NCBI RefSeq assembly: GCF_963924675.1
Contig: NC_089221.1
Span: forward strand, 7,127,851-7,191,850
Origin: Phocoena phocoena
Taxonomy: Eukaryota > Chordata > Mammalia > Artiodactyla > Phocoenidae
Direction: 5' to 3'
DNA length: 64,000 nt
Shown here: piece after piece, positions 35,863 to 50,010 of the stretch
Numbering within the stretch: the stretch's first letter is position 1
Layout of the letters: each line of letters starts with the position of its first letter
Program-made: the position numbers and the translations under genes
The notes under the pieces: model-generated
Databases searched by the model: none
What the model saw: only the letters and a program-made list of their open reading frames with translations
Told to the model about the DNA's origin: nothing

Positions 35863-38800
35863 CTTGTTTTTGTCTATGTTTAGACAAAATTATAAATTGG
35901 TCTTTTTTTGGTCTCACTTTATCATAGCATCAGAGTAAGTAAGTTTTCTCTGAGATTACTTATGTACAATAGGAGGATAACGTGGCCTAGCTGTGAGAGC
36001 CAGGTCAGCTTCCCAATGTCAGGAGCTGCTCCTTTTTTTTTTTTTTTCCTTTCTCAAATGTTATTTGCATAACATTCTTTTGGATGGTATAAGTATTGAA
36101 CCTATCTATGCCTTTACAAACAGAGTTGCCTCTTAGATATATGCTTTTTAAATTCTAACAACTAGATTCGATTCTTCTTGTTTTCTCTATTTCTAAGAAC
36201 ATTCCATTTAATAGTGAGTAATTGAATTTTACAGTGCAATTAGAGTAATTCTAGCAACAACTTTTGATATTCAGAATGGTGCAGACAACAACTATATCTG
36301 TTAGAACACATTTTCAGGGATAATTAGGTATCTGTTGAGACACGTCTATTGGCCATATGCTCTGGTAGGTTGAACTGAATTGTATTCCAATTGACATATA
36401 ATTAATAAAACAATGAAAACACACTGGACTACAAAAGAGACTGTAATATTAGCATAAGACACTCACAGACACTTGCCTAAAGACTGAAATATAGAACTGG
36501 ACTCCCATCATTGTCTGAACCCAGACCATCTGACCCAGAGCCCATGCATCTAAAACTCAAAAAAATCATGATAAGCAAAGAGGACATCAATTGTGCTAAC
36601 AATACTCAAGGCCAGATTTGGATTTCTCTCTAGTGGTTTAAGTGGCCAAGTTGGCAAGCTCTGAGATGGGAAGTCACGAAACTGCATGTGGTGTGGAGAG
36701 CAGGTTTTTACAGTAATCAGCTGAAAAGAGTTGTAGAACTGACTGCAGGTGGAGAAAAATGCCCGATGGAACTGGATCTCATGCTCTACGGGCTCTCGGG
36801 AATGCCATAGGAAAAGCAAGGAAGAAGGGAGGAAGGGGCAATAACTCTAAAACTTAATGAATATCATTGGAGAACATGTGACCTGGCTCCAGACAAGGCA
36901 TTTTAAATAGCACCCACCATGGCCTCCGTGTGATGAGTTCTTTCCTGTGTCTGCTGCATGTCTGTCTTCTACTACACTGAAATGTCTTTAACTCTGATTT
37001 CTCAGGTAGCTTTGCCCTCACCATCTTCCTTCCACAGAAGAACCTCTTCTGATGGCTCTAAACATCGCTGATCTTCCTTGTCTCCAGAAATTATTTTTAT
37101 GATGTTGTAACTAAGTATGTTTTTAATAGAAATGGCCAAATCAATACATTTTAACCCACTAAGTAAACAAGAAAAGTGTGCTTGAGTACATACAGACCAC
37201 TTTGTTCAAGGAGCAGAACCATACTTGGGGAAACTGTGCCGCCCCGCAGCATGGCCTTGTAGGACAATGCCTAGCTTCTGATTGTTTGACCAGCTGTTGA
37301 ATTGTGAAGATCCATTCCTTAGAAAGCAGAGCTCCTTGAAATGAAGCCAGCAGTATCTTATCCTTTTTCAAAGATGTCAAGGAAGAGGAATAATATTTAA
37401 GTTACCACTGCCCCATAGAGCCTTCAGATAGTAAATAGATCCAGAGGCCCCCATTTACAGATACAATCTGGTAGGGGGTAGAGGGTGAGGGGGCGTAAAT
37501 CTCAGCAGGAAGGATGAGAGGATGCAAATTGTTTTCCCTCCTTTATTTAAATATTTAAAGTCTGTTTCTTACTAAAATGCAATTTTCCACAAACCTAATT
37601 TGTGGCACTTCTGAGTTAATCAAAGAAATTATAAAGCCGGCATCACCTAATTTACAATGAATGTGAGTGAAAGAGATATCTGAGGGGACTTTGTACATAA
37701 TTCATATGGGTACGTATGAATAGATGTGCTAACTAATCAAGGCTGAAAATAGGCATGAGAATATGTCAGCCTGCATAATGATTTCATATGCTTGTGTGAG
37801 CCCGATTTGTGTATAGAGATGTGGCTTTTATCCCATGCACTTGGATAACATATTTACTTATGAATTACATGGTTTCCTATAAAAATTCATGTGCAGGAAA
37901 GGAATTATATATAATCTAAGAATTTTGTTTTACAACTTTGTTTCCAAAATGGTCATGTAAAATAAGGTCCCTGAGATTACTCAGAAAAGAAATGAAATTT
38001 ATAGAAACATTTGGCATGGAGAAGATGAACAAACTCAAAAGGAATGGAAGAGAATCCAGTATTAGTTGCAGCCTGGCTATATATCCAAGTTTCTTTACAA
38101 CATGCACTTATGTATAGTTCATAAAATAATTTCATTTAGGATGACCTAAGTTTCCTGATTTTATTTTTTAAATTATAATTGAATGTTATTATTGCTGTTT
38201 TTAATAAGTTAACCTGCAGGCTCATAAACAGCACTTAGAAGTGTGGAAAACATTTAAAAGTAAAATATTAAGAAAAATAATTTTGAAAAATAGTAACTTG
38301 AATTCAAAGATCTGGAAGTATTTTATACACAGCAATAGAGTTAAAAGGTCTAATTTTTAAAAAATAAAGTTTAATTGAAAGAATATATTGTACAACAACA
38401 TGACTTGATTTTCGTCAAATGCCCTCTTCAGCATTCAAGGAGAGAGTCATCCATTTCATTACTTAGCCCTGGATTCCTAGCTCTTTGAAGAAGAAACTAG
38501 TTTTGAGAAACTAAGGCCTTGATCTAGACTAATATACGAAGAAAACAGAAGTACCCAGAGATATTTTCCCCCAATACAGTGTTGAATGATTGTTTCATGA
38601 TGTTTACCAAAACATAAACATATTAGAACAAATTTACTCAACAATTTGGAGCAAATTTACTAAAACATCCAGATCTGGACATTTTATAAATAGGGTGACA
38701 ATATAATTTATGACCCAAAACTGGAACACTCTTAGAAACAGGATGCTATAATTACGCCAGGACAATCAAAAGAAGAAACTAGGATTTAACTCTCCTTAGA

Positions 38801-39559
38801 ATTAATCTTCAGACAATCAACCTTTAACCATTTTTCTGAGTTGATATATCAATGATAGCACATTCCCATGCAATTCATTGAAGTCTTGTATAATGAGGCA
38901 TATCTCATTTGTGTGGATTTCATGTTTTATGCTACAGATTTCCCTGTGAGTGTGTACGTTTGTCCCTTTGCCTTCATGATATTTCGCTAGGATAGGGAGA
39001 TGGATGATAAATAGGAAGTGTTGATTAATCCATTTTAATTTGAATACGGAAGTTTAAATTCAAACGTTTCAAATTACTTACTAACAAGTATAGAGCTCTT
39101 ATCTAAAGATACAGATTTCATAGTTCCTCGACTTTCAGGCACTTAGGGCTTAACCTATGAATGAAAGAGACAGAATACTACATTATTTCTAGAGCACCAA
39201 AGAAATTGATCCCTTGGTGTCTTTTATCACAAGTATATATACATGAATAAGTTTATTAAATTACTCCAGAGGCTTCTGATTTGGGTTTAATAATCCTGAT
39301 TCATTTATCTTCTGTGCAAGCCTTTAACAATCAAAGAAAGACTCTGAATTTTTTCAATTTCCTCATATCCCTTGTCAATGGCAAAATCTATCAGGGGATC
39401 AGCTGTGTAACACTAACTCAATGCATTTTATTTTAACTTGGACCTCAGCAAAGAAACAAAAGAAGGTTGTGAGGTTTGTAGCCCTTAAAATGTTCTGACC
39501 AAACAAGAGGAGGCCGGGAGAAGTGAAGGGGGAGGAATGCAGGAAGCTCTGGAGTTAGA
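35863..39559. other. gene-free stretch
   Basis: AT-rich sequence with a T15 run near 36,033-36,047. No exon, CpG cluster or named repeat could be supported. Confidence 0.5.
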
Positions 39560-39725
39560 TCTGCTTTCAAATCCTAACCCCCGAGGGCCCAGGGCAAAGT
39601 GTTTAATTTGTCTGAGCCTCAGTCTGCTCATCCGTAGGAGGAGGACATCCCTATCCAGCATGGAGAATTGTGTGAAGGACTATAGATCACGTGTAAATGG
39701 AGTCCCCATACCTGGCACATTATAA
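39560..39725 (+). repeat. MIR SINE remnant
   Basis: Sense MIR blocks: 'ctgctttcaaatcctaaccc', then 'gtttaatttgtctgagcctc' and 'cacattataaata' near the end, in the expected order. Confidence 0.7.
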
Positions 39726-41629
39726 ATAGAGCAGGGAGGCTACTTCTTTAAAATAACCTCTGACACCATGACACCAAATTTGACTTGCAACAAAATTTCT
39801 GAAATGCATCCGTGGTACCCAACATAGCAGATCTACCCAGTGCCCTCTGGTGAGGCCAAAACAGGTCTGAAAGTTAGGAAGGGGAGACTCATTGTGTAGC
39901 ATCACACTTCATGACATCTGTTCAACATGCTCTAAGCCCACACAGCATCACTCTAGCAGGTTGAAACTCTGGGAGTTAGAAATCAGGCCTTAGCCATGTG
40001 CTTGCTGACTCTGAAGAGTGCCCACTGTTCACAAAGACACCCCATTTGAAGCATCTTCCCTGATGATAAAATGCACTCCCAACTGGCTCTTGGTCTGTTT
40101 TGATTTTACAGTCCTTCTTCATCTCTGTGTTAAATTCTGAGGATTTTCCTTCAGAAACATACTTTATTCCCAATCCCCACTTATGTTTGTTTTGCTTGTT
40201 CTCCATCCTCCCCTTCCATTTATGAATTTCCAACTTTAGTAAATGTCATCAGTCCAGGAAGAACTTAGTACAGACGATTCACACCTTTGGGACACTGAGT
40301 TGTATGGACTCTGCCAAAGGGGTTCTCACTGTCCCTAGGACATAACCGCAAAAGTCACCACAGCCTGGCCTTGCCTGGACCACTGAGAGGCAGCGTCTGT
40401 TCCCAGGGAGCAGGGTCAGGCTCCACAAAGCACCTGTCTTCACAATAAGCAGAGACAATTTCTCCTTGAGTTAAACACAGATAAGACTTTTTCCTCCAGT
40501 AAATTACTCCTAATCACTAGAAAGTTAATGATTGTAATTTTTAAACCAGAGAGAGTCTATATCATGCTTAGCTCACATCTTCAAAACATTTCAAACCAGG
40601 AGAATTAAGTATGTTTAAGAGTCTTCTTTATTAAAAATAATAGATCATAAAATGATTTTGTTAAAATAAGAATGCTTGTAATTAGGTAGTAAGTGGATTT
40701 CAGAAAAGATCACTTCAATACGAAGTCAGTACCCTAAGAAGGAAGAAAACAGTGGAATTCACTGTGACTATTGTGGACAGACTAATAATGTTTTTTCTAC
40801 AAATGGAAGACAAATTAGGATCACTTAGTGTAGAAAAAAATGATGTCCATGTTCATCTATTAAAGACTTAGGACTTAGTTTTTTCTAAGTTCTCACTGAT
40901 TTCTCACATTATTTACAAGCATATAATTCACTCTGAACTCAGGAGCTCAACTTTACATTCTAATTTGGAAATGTCATTCCTGTTTCCTCAATTTCCATTT
41001 ACTCGAAGGCAGGTCTTACAGCGTCTCTATTTTAGCTATTATTCATTAAACATGCACTTCTTTTTAGTAACCTTGCCTTACAGAATGATTTTTAAAAGGG
41101 TTATTAACTGATAAGTATTTTAAGGCATTAAAGCAGTGTTGAATGTCTCGGAACACATACATTTGATTATAAGAGTGACAAAGCACGGGATCTGATTTTG
41201 AGACTCAGATTCATTACCAAACACATAACTTATTGTTCCTGTTTTCTTTAGTGACTTACATGGTTGATTCTACTTCCTTCAATAAATAACTGACAAAGCA
41301 ATCGAAAACAGGGGTACAAAAGATGATAAAAGTAAGACTTGTCCATTTTTGGCCCTAATTTGTTTAAAATAGATCAATCTGTTGTTTTCTTCTTGGTGAT
41401 AACTAATGAAGCTTTTTTCCCCACTTCTCATTTATCAATATTTTAAATATTTCTGCCGATTCTCAAGATAATTTGTTTTTCTCTTACTCGTACAAGAGTT
41501 ACTGATAGAGCCTGGACTATCTTTTACCTATTTGTGAGATGCTGGGCATACAAATGAATAAGATGTCACCCTAAACCTCAAAAAGTTCATAAAACAGTTA
41601 TCAATGCGTTAAAAAATATTATGATTAAG
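39726..41629. other. gene-free stretch
   Basis: Mixed-composition unique sequence. Short open frames only. Confidence 0.5.
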
Positions 41630-42140
41630 CACTGTTCTGAACACTTAGAATACATCAATGAACAAGACATAAACATATACCTGCTTTTGTGGAATTTGCA
41701 TTTTAGTAGTGGGAGACAAACAGTAATAATAATCATAAAAATTAGTATATTTTATGGTATGTTAGAAAGTGCTAAGTGCTATGGGAAAAAAAATAGAGCA
41801 AGATAAGAGGGGTCAGGAATGCTAGATGTCAGTAAGGAGGTCATGGTAAGCCTCACTTAGAAAGTGATATTTGAGCAAAGACTTAGAGGAAATGAAAGAA
41901 TCATTACCCAACTGGATACTGATGGAAGAGCTTAATAGGTTGATGGAAAAGCAAGGGCAAAAGGTGGACATTTTAGAGAAAAAGTAAGGAAGCCAATGGG
42001 GCTAAAGCTGTGTGAACAGAATAGAGGGTAAAAGGGGAAAATGACAGGGAGGAATGTGAGGGCAGAGAGGAGGGCTTTAAATTTTAGTAAATGTAAAATG
42101 CGGACTGCTGGAAGTTTAAAGCAGAGGATTGACCAAGAGC
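41630..42140 (+). repeat. old interspersed repeat
   Basis: Block order (cactgttctgaacactta; caaacagtaataataatc; aagtgctaagtgctatggga; atatttgagcaaagacttag) matches an ancient, common mammalian repeat. The same family is seen at 46,060-46,560 and in part at 61,430-61,690. Family not named. Confidence 0.6.
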
Positions 42141-43169
42141 TCCAATACTGTGAAAATACGAATCATAACTTAGGATGCTGGTAAAGGAGGAAACTAATGG
42201 AATCCTGGAAAAATTGAAAATTCAATGGAGGATTAAAGGAGGAGCAAGAATTACCCAAGAGGAAAAAAGAAAGGAACTAATGTCAAAACTGACACCATTT
42301 GTAAGGAAACAGAGGCAAGGATGAGCATGATGCCTTCAGGAAACCGCTCAGTGCTCCTTAAAAAAAAAAAAACAGGGGGTACATATGGGGGTGCAAGAGC
42401 CAAAGCTGAAAAGTAGACTGATCCTAGAGTAGAAAAGGCCAGTGAAGAGGAAGAAGGAAATAAAACTGAAGGAGCTAGGGTGGGCAGCAGCTGGGTCTGA
42501 CATGCTCATGTCCTCCTAGTCCTTGAGGACAGCAGACAGGTCTTCAAAACATGGACAGTGGTAACAATGCATGTGTCATGCACAGTACATTAATATATGA
42601 CCATGGCCAAGGTAGCAAGATGGCACTTGCACTGTAGTAAAACATGGTACATGAAACTCAACTGTTAGATCCAAATGACCTGGCTTCCAAAAGGGATACT
42701 TCTGTGACCATGAAAGATACTTACGCTGGAGTTTCGAGATGGTGTGATTGGAACTGTAAGAATCTTAGTAAGCTCTTACTTAGCATTTCCTGCATTTGGC
42801 AAGGCCTCACTCTGGCGAGGAAGAACCTAGTGCATTTGCCATTAGAAACAAGGGGGCCTAGAGGGCCTGAAATTGCTGAATGTTTCCCAGACTAAAATGA
42901 TCAGATAACACCTCCTGAAGACACAGTCTTTGTGCCTATGACAGTCTAAGACTGTGGCATCAGAGTGCCCTTTTTGTCATTCTTTCAATTCAATATTTTC
43001 AGGGAATAATTCAGAATACTTTCCCTACCAACCAAGTATGATCTTGAGAACAAGGGACTTGAGGAGCAAAAGAGATTCAAGAATAGCCCTCAAGTAGAAT
43101 GAGGGACGCACTGCCTCTAAGGCTCTGGGGCAAAAGGAGAGGTGCAGGCGGGTGTAGGCAACATTTTCA
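42141..43169. other. gene-free stretch
   Basis: Contains an A13 run at about 42,360. No recognisable element or exon. Confidence 0.45.
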
Positions 43170-43560
43170 GTGGATTGTGTGGTAGACTGACTGCACCAAT
43201 GCCCCGAGTCTTCCTTTGTCCCAAATCCTCGCCCTTTGCTATGTCCTTCTACACAGCCCTCCCACTCTGGATCTGACCATGGTATTTGCTCCAGTCAATA
43301 GAATGTCAGCAGACAACACAAGCAAAGCCTTTAAAAAGTGCTTATTTCTATCTCCTCTCTTGTGTCTCTATCTTCATGAAAGGACATGTCCAAACTACCT
43401 GCACAGAACAGAGCAGAGTCACCCTAGTCATCTCAGTCAAATCCATCCTCACTGAGCCTGCCTGGTGATGACCACAGCTGCACAAGTAAACTCAGTGTGG
43501 GTCAGCAGACCCACTACAGATTAGATGAACACCACAAACCCATGATCAAAATAAATGTTT
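43170..43560 (+). repeat. possible old LTR/MaLR-like repeat
   Basis: Starts 'ttgtgtggtagactgact' and ends with 'aaataaatgtttgtcgatg', which resembles the ends of old MaLR-type repeats. Internal decay is high; low confidence. Confidence 0.35.
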
Positions 43561-44364
43561 GTCGATGAATGCCATTGAGGTTCGTGGTTGTTTGAGATGC
43601 AGCATTGTATGGTAGCAGGGAATTGATATTTTAGTTGATAACAGTGATTTGAATTTGTCTCTATTTAGGGTAGACATAATGCCTTGTCCAAATCAGGACA
43701 TATTTTACAATGAAAGGGGTAGTGTTAATAATTAGACATAAACAAGACAAAGCAGGCAAAGCAGGGCATATGGTAATCTCAAATTTACCTGAGAACCTCT
43801 ATTTATCTTTGAAAAATGAAGTAATATCATGTGACTAAAATAAAAACACTAAGGCTAAGACAGAAAGCCTAAAAACTTGACACATGCAGCTCAAGAAGAA
43901 TTAAGGTCTTGGTCAGAATGTAAGGCATCCAAGTTTAAGACTTCATAGTTATGGCACTCTCCCAGGAATTGTGAAAGGAGTGGCTTGCTGAAGTGGACTT
44001 TGGTGAGTGTGTGGATGGATGGACAGATGGACAATGGATGGGTGATGTTAGGAAGACTGAATTACTAGGTAGGAAAAATGCCAAGCATATTGCTGGTACA
44101 GGGCAAACTCATTAAATGTTAGTAATTGCTATAATCATTACAACAAAGAACCCTGCTTTACATATGTTCATTCAAAGAACTAAGGAATGAACTACCTCAG
44201 TGTTTGGAACATTGTTCTACAGATAATTGAATCACAAGCAATGAATACAGATGCAAAGACTGTTTTGTTTTTGTTTCTGTTTTTTGCCATAGTTAGTAGG
44301 CTCAATCTAGATCTTCTGGTGCTAAGCCAATTTTCTTTCCACAACTTGAAAGGGTGGGACAAGC
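43561..44364. other. gene-free stretch
   Basis: No recognisable content apart from a short GGAT-rich run near 44,014-44,042. Confidence 0.5.
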
Positions 44365-44750
44365 AAGATGTATTTGTTTGCTGCCAGAACAGTACCACAG
44401 AGTGGGTGGCTTAAATAACAGAAATTTATTTGCTTACAATTTTGGAGGCTAGAAGTCTGAGATCAAGGTATCAGTAGGGCTGTTTTTTTCTGAAGTCTCG
44501 CTCCTCGGCTTGTAGATGGCTGTCCTTTCCCTGTTTCTTCACACAGTCTTCCCTCTGTATCTGTGTCTAGACTTCCTTTTCTTATAAGACCACCATATTG
44601 GATAAGGGCCTACCCTAGTGATCTCATTTTTAACTTAATTACCTCTTTAAAGGCCCTATCTCCAAATACAGTCACATTCTGAGACACTGGGGATTAGCAT
44701 GTCAACATATGAATTTGGGGGGAACACATTTCAGCTCATAACCTTGTATA
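44365..44750 (+). repeat. old medium-reiteration repeat (copy 2)
   Basis: Same family as 35,475-35,862: 'ccacagagtgggtggcttaa', 'aacagaaatttatttgctta' and 'gtcaacatatgaatttgggg' occur in the same order and spacing. Confidence 0.75.
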
Positions 44751-45139
44751 ATGCCCAACACAAGGAATTCTGTTCCTTACAATTTACAAGCAGTTGTTAT
44801 GATAATGAGTGATAAACTCCCAGAGGCTCTGAGCCCTGCTAAGTCTAAACAAGGGTGAGCAGTGTTGGGCACTGTGCTGAATGTGCTTTGTAGGGGGCCT
44901 GGGTGTAGGTAACAAAAGGCAGGAAATCCAGGAGAGGTCAGCACCCACAGCTGGTTAGCCAGAGAGGGAGCAAATCACACAGTAGGAATAGCATGACAAT
45001 ATGGAAAGAGGAGGCTTTAAGTGTCAGTAATTCAAGAGCCAGAGTTCAGGTTGGGTGTTCACTCACCCGTTCAACAAATGCCCATTAACTGCCTACTACC
45101 TGTCAGAAATTGCATCAGACACTGGGCAGTGAATAATCA

Positions 45140-45290
45140 CCTTTATTTACTGTACCTAATATGTGCCAGGCGCTGCATATACAGTCTCAGTATTTATCAC
45201 CAAAGTGAAGATGAGGAAACTGAGATTCAGGAAGAAATCAACTTGTTCAAGTGGCTGCAGTGATTCAACTCCAAAGACTCCTTTCTTCCC
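45140..45290 (-). repeat. MIR SINE remnant
   Basis: Antisense MIR blocks: 'atgtgccaggcgctg', then 'gatgaggaaactgagattca'. Good match to the conserved core. Confidence 0.8.
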
Positions 45291-46007
45291 TCTAAGGTGC
45301 ACTGTCCTCAAAGAGAACTCAATTCCTGGTAATACAGTGGGCGCGTGACATACACATGGTGCGGGATAAAAGCTAAAGGGAGAGACAGATAAGGAGCTAA
45401 GATGTTCTGGGAGGAAAAGGTTCAAAGAGGTCTGGGGAGCTTTCTCACAGTGACAGCTGCATTTTGCAGATGCTGGATAAAAGAAGGAAAGAAGAAGGCA
45501 ACTACAGGCTGGGTACATGGTAGAAGAGGCTATAAAATAAAGACATGGCAGAAGAGGTGCCTCAATCACTGGCTGCAGACTGGCAGCCTGCAACTGAATT
45601 CAGCCCACAGAAATATTGTATTTTATCTCTACTGCATTAACCCCCAAAATGTAAGAAAAATTGCTTCCCAATATTTCAGAAAGAGAAGCGTTCACATAAA
45701 AATTCCAGTTTTCAACCTTTTTAGAGAAATCCAGAAAACTGGGCAACGATGGTCCTCTGTTCTACACAAGCAACAACTGACTGAGCTTTCCTGATGGTTG
45801 GGTTTGCCACAGTCCTTACTGCCCCTTGGCCTGCCCACTAATTCAACTTTTAACTGGCTCCTGGATATATCTGAGTTTGTCATTCTCGTGGGGACAATGA
45901 AGGGCTTTGGGAAAATTTTAAGAAGAGAATTATGACCAAATTTGCACTTTAAATAAAAGGTGGTTGTATATAGAAAGAAGATACCTGCAATAGATAAGAG
46001 ATTCCAT
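45291..46007. other. gene-free stretch
   Basis: A 130-codon open frame at 45,402-45,794 (+) has no recognisable domain and is treated as chance. The segment near 45,895-45,955 resembles the old repeat at 61,430-61,690. Confidence 0.45.
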
Positions 46008-46030
46008 TCATTCATTCATTCATCCTTATT
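46008..46030. repeat. (ATTC)n short tandem repeat
   Basis: About five ATTC units, followed by decayed ATTT/ATTC sequence to 46,070. Confidence 0.85.
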
Positions 46031-46059
46031 CATGTATTCATTTATTTTATTTATTCTCT

Positions 46060-46560
46060 CATTCTTTAGACATTTATTGGATATCTCAGGCATTTTGGAT
46101 ACAATGTTGAGCAAGACAGTAAAGACTCTTCATGGAATTTAATTTCTAGCAAGAGAGACAGACAATAACCAAACACGTAACTGTTGTCATGATCACAAAC
46201 AGTGATTCCTGCTAGGAAGGAAACAGAAGGGTAATGGGGTGGAGTAACCCACAAGGCTCCTTAAATGGGATGACCAGGGAAGAAGAAACTGGGGCTGGGC
46301 TTTGAGGACTGAGGGATCTGGGGAAGAATGTCTCAGGTGGAAAGGACAGCCTGGGCAAGGGTGCAGAGTCAGAGAGGATGTAGGTGATGGGAGCAGCTTG
46401 GCTGAGTGAGGAACAGGTGGAGAGAGTGGAGAAAGATACGATCCCAGATGTCCCAGAGCTAGTCATGCAGGGCCTCCAAGGGCCATGGAAAGGAACGAAA
46501 ATTCTTCTCCTCCCAGAAAATTCAAAGTGTATTTGAGCCTGACAGTGGTACTGGCACTGA
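46060..46560 (+). repeat. old interspersed repeat (second copy)
   Basis: Contains 'tacaatgttgagcaagacag', 'agacagacaataaccaaaca' and 'catgcagggcctccaagggc' in the same order as the family seen at 41,630-42,140. Confidence 0.6.
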
Positions 46561-46699
46561 AATAATCTGGTTTACTTTCTTTTATCTGATTTAGTTTCTT
46601 GTGTTTTTGTTTTTTATAATTAAGGTCGGGCAACCTTACTATTACATTAACATGATTTGCCTTTAATATAGGTAAATAGCTTTTGATACGTTTTATAAA

Positions 46700-46825
46700 G
46701 TGCTTTTTTTATTGTGGTAAAATACATATAACATAAAATTTTGCATTAGCCATTTTTAATTGTAAAATTCAACAACGTTAATTACATTCACAGTGTTCTG
46801 CAATCGCCTCCACTATTTCCAAAAT
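46700..46825 (+). repeat. old L1-like 3' UTR fragment
   Basis: The block 'tattgtggtaaaatacatat' and the following 'ttacattcacagtgttctgc' belong to a common old mammalian L1 3' UTR type. Strand is uncertain. Confidence 0.45.
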
Positions 46826-48762
46826 GGTTTAACTTTTTAAAAGCTCATCCTGGCTGCCTTGCGGAGAATGGGTTAGAGAGGGACCAGTAGAGCGATTCAG
46901 GCAACAAATGAGTAAGACTTGAGCAAAGAATTAAAAATATATATATATATGAAAAACATGTCAAAAGCATGCTTGCCATAACTTGGTTGTAGAATGATTT
47001 TGGGGATTCATTCTTGAGAAGGAGTGATTTCACATGCTATGTCAGTTTCTAGTTTGGATAAATGGAAGACTCACGCAGCTTTTATCTTAGATAAGGAAAT
47101 GCAGAGGGAGGGCCATGGTTTGAACCTGCTGAACCTGAGGTACCAATAGGCTCTCCTCATTTAACTGAAATTTAAATAATTTAATTGTAAATGAACCTTC
47201 AGGTCTAGAGCTACACCTGTGAGATGAGGGCTGGGAATGGAGGGCAAAGTTGTGGCATAAATGAGAACCAAAGAAAAACATTCAAAGTAAAAAAAGACAG
47301 TAGGACAGACCAGGCAGGTGGGGAATGTTCAAGGAACAAATGTGTTATAAGGTCTAGTAAAAAAAGAGTCGCAAACTGAGGAAGTGCTGAAATGTGGGAC
47401 CTGAACCAGCTATGACTAGCAGACCCTGAATAGCATAGTCATATGTTGCCTATTCAAAATATATTATCCTGTTTTTCCTAGGGAGCAGTTTAATCCCTGA
47501 TATTTCAGATAATCTCGCCCGTCATCACAAGGCTCTGGGGTAAATTCAGATTTAAGTGAATTATGAGGATCCCATTCCTCTGACAGTGACTTCTTCAAAG
47601 GTGAGCTTGTGATGCTTCTGGCCAAGAAAACACGCAGGATGGTCTGCTGTGGGTGTCTAGGAAAGGTTTCTTCACAAAATAAAAGAGACCCATGAAAGAA
47701 AGAGTTCCTCTAGATTTGATGGATTATGATATCTGAAACCACATAACCATCTTGCATTGATTCGGGGAGCTAGTTCAGGGACCAGGCTGAGGATGGCAGA
47801 GTGAAAAGTGCAAAGGACTCAGGGTCCTTTTCTCTTTAGTCAGTAAATTAAGCAGCACTGTGAATTTCCAGGTATGTGAAAAAATAATTATGCTGTTACT
47901 GTTCAAGTACTTTTGAGTCATCTACAGCCAAAAACATTTTAACTGATATAAGATCCAAAAATTTCATTAAAATGTTGCTAATTTTCCTTCCCTGAGATGC
48001 AGTGAAGAAGAAATAAAGGGACATAGATAAACAATTGGTACGATGTTGAATTTCACACACTTCAGAGTAATATATGTAGTATATAAGAGTTTAGAAGATA
48101 AAACCTGTATAGAAAATATAGAACTTAAGCCTATGATTAATTGACATTTAAAATTTAGCCCATTATAATTTCCAGTATCTTCAGTTCTATGATGTTGGAG
48201 ATAGTTTGTATTCCTTATACAAAAGAGTCATGTGGTGCTCTTCTATATATAATTTCTCAGTATTAAATATGTTACATCTTGATTTCTTTAGTTTTTTTTT
48301 TTTAATTCCTTTAGAAATTTGAAAAATCAGCTTCTAAGCACTAAGGAACTGGTGAATCACAGAAAAATAAGATGGTTAACTAAAAATGCCTTACCACAGA
48401 GCCGTTGGGAATTGTATCCACAGTGCAGAAGGAAGGTGAGGTGTCCAGACTTCAGGAAATGGTAGGATCATGCCCCAGGAAATCCAGGGCCTTTGAAGCA
48501 CAGAGTGCCCAGCTCAACATGAGGAGAGCCATGGAACTGTAGAGGGCGTCTCAGTCAAGTTGCTCAACTGCAGAACAGATGAGAAACCAAATATGTATTC
48601 CTCAATGGAAACCCCTTTAATGATGTTAACAGTTTACATCTACCAGCACCTTAATTGGAGCATTTATAATAAGCTCTCCAGAGACCATGAAATAAATAAC
48701 AGACATTTTATACTCTGACAGAAATATCTGCTTATAGTCATGGATAGACCATGAGCTTCCCT
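46826..48762. other. gene-free stretch
   Basis: Unique AT-rich sequence with a short (AT)n run at about 46,936-46,950. No supported gene. Confidence 0.5.
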
Positions 48763-48795
48763 GTGTGTGTGCATGTGTGTGTGTGTGTGTGCGTA
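48763..48795. repeat. (TG)n dinucleotide repeat
   Basis: TG run with two interruptions (gc at about 48,771 and 48,792). Potential Z-DNA former; no regulatory context is visible. Confidence 0.9.
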
Positions 48796-49284
48796 TTGAA
48801 AATGTCTGTTTGCAGTTAGTGAACTCCATGCCATTAAACTGCATAACATTCACAAAATATGAAGCTAATGCCATTCATTGATGCAATTAAAGTCACTGAA
48901 ATTGTATATGACTTTTATTGCAAATGCATAAACGATCATTATAGGCTTTTCTTCTTTAATAAAGAAATCAACTTAAATATTAATGGAAATAAGACCAAAA
49001 CAGAGGATTGGTATATACTATTTTTTGTTAATAAATCTCAAATATAGTAAACAGCCCAAAATAATGTGTATCATGAGGAAGAATATGTGGATATTTAGCA
49101 CTATGTGACTGAAATATTTTCAAGCAGACACCCTGGTGTCATGTAGCTATATGTTGTGAATCCAGCATCCCAAATGCTTTTGGAAGCTCTTTTGGAGGGC
49201 TGGAAAATCTTTCTTAATTATGTCACCAATAGGTAGTATGTCATTTTGGTTAGAACCAAAAAACTTCACAACCAAACTGAGTCT

Positions 49285-49470
49285 ATGCCTTGGATCTACC
49301 ACTTACTATATATGTAAATTAAGCAACTTACTTTCCAGTGTTTCTGAGTATCTTTTGGTAAAATGGGGCTAATAGTATTATCTGTGAGTTAGTATACTTA
49401 AAGCATTTAAAAGAATGCCTGGCAAATAATAAATGTCCCATAAGAGTTAGCTATTATTATTATCATTATT
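49285..49470 (+). repeat. MIR SINE remnant
   Basis: Sense MIR blocks: 'gatctaccacttactatata', then 'ttttggtaaaatggggctaa', then 'agagttagctattattatta'. A near-complete old copy. Confidence 0.8.
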
Positions 49471-49624
49471 ATTTACTCCCAATAACTAAATATTAATTTG
49501 AAAATAATGAACAGAAAACAGTAGTTCATAAATACTGTTCTGAGATTAGTTGAATAATTAGGAATTTTACAATGATATTTCTTTATTATGTTTATTTTAA
49601 AAAATCAATTAGTACTATTGAGTT

Positions 49625-50010
49625 ACTTTAGTAGGGCTGCTATGACAAAGTTCCACAAACTAGGTGGCTTAAACAACAGAAATTTATGGTCTCATAGTTC
49701 TGGAAGCTAGGATCCCAGGATCAAGGTGTTTGCAGGGTTGGTTCTTTCTAAGGGCTGTGAGGAAGACTATGCTCCATGCTTCTCTCCGGGCTTTTGGTGG
49801 TTTGTTGACAATCTTTGGCATTCCTTGGCTTGTAGAAGCATCATCCTGATCTCCGCCTTCATCTTAGCATGAGGTGTTCCCTGTTTGTGTGTCTGTCTCC
49901 AAGTTCCCCCTTTTATAAGGAAATAATCTCCAAATAAGCTTACATTCTGAATTACTCTGGGTTAGGACTTCAACATGTGAATTTTTAGGGGACACAATTT
50001 AACTGGTGAC
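49625..50010 (+). repeat. old medium-reiteration repeat (copy 3)
   Basis: Same family as 35,475 and 44,365: 'gtagggctgctatgacaaag', 'gtggcttaaacaacagaaat' and 'cttcaacatgtgaattttta' in order. Confidence 0.75.

Noticed and set aside
45402..45794. 130-codon open frame, + strand
   Set aside because: Lies in decayed repeat-like sequence and has no recognisable domain.
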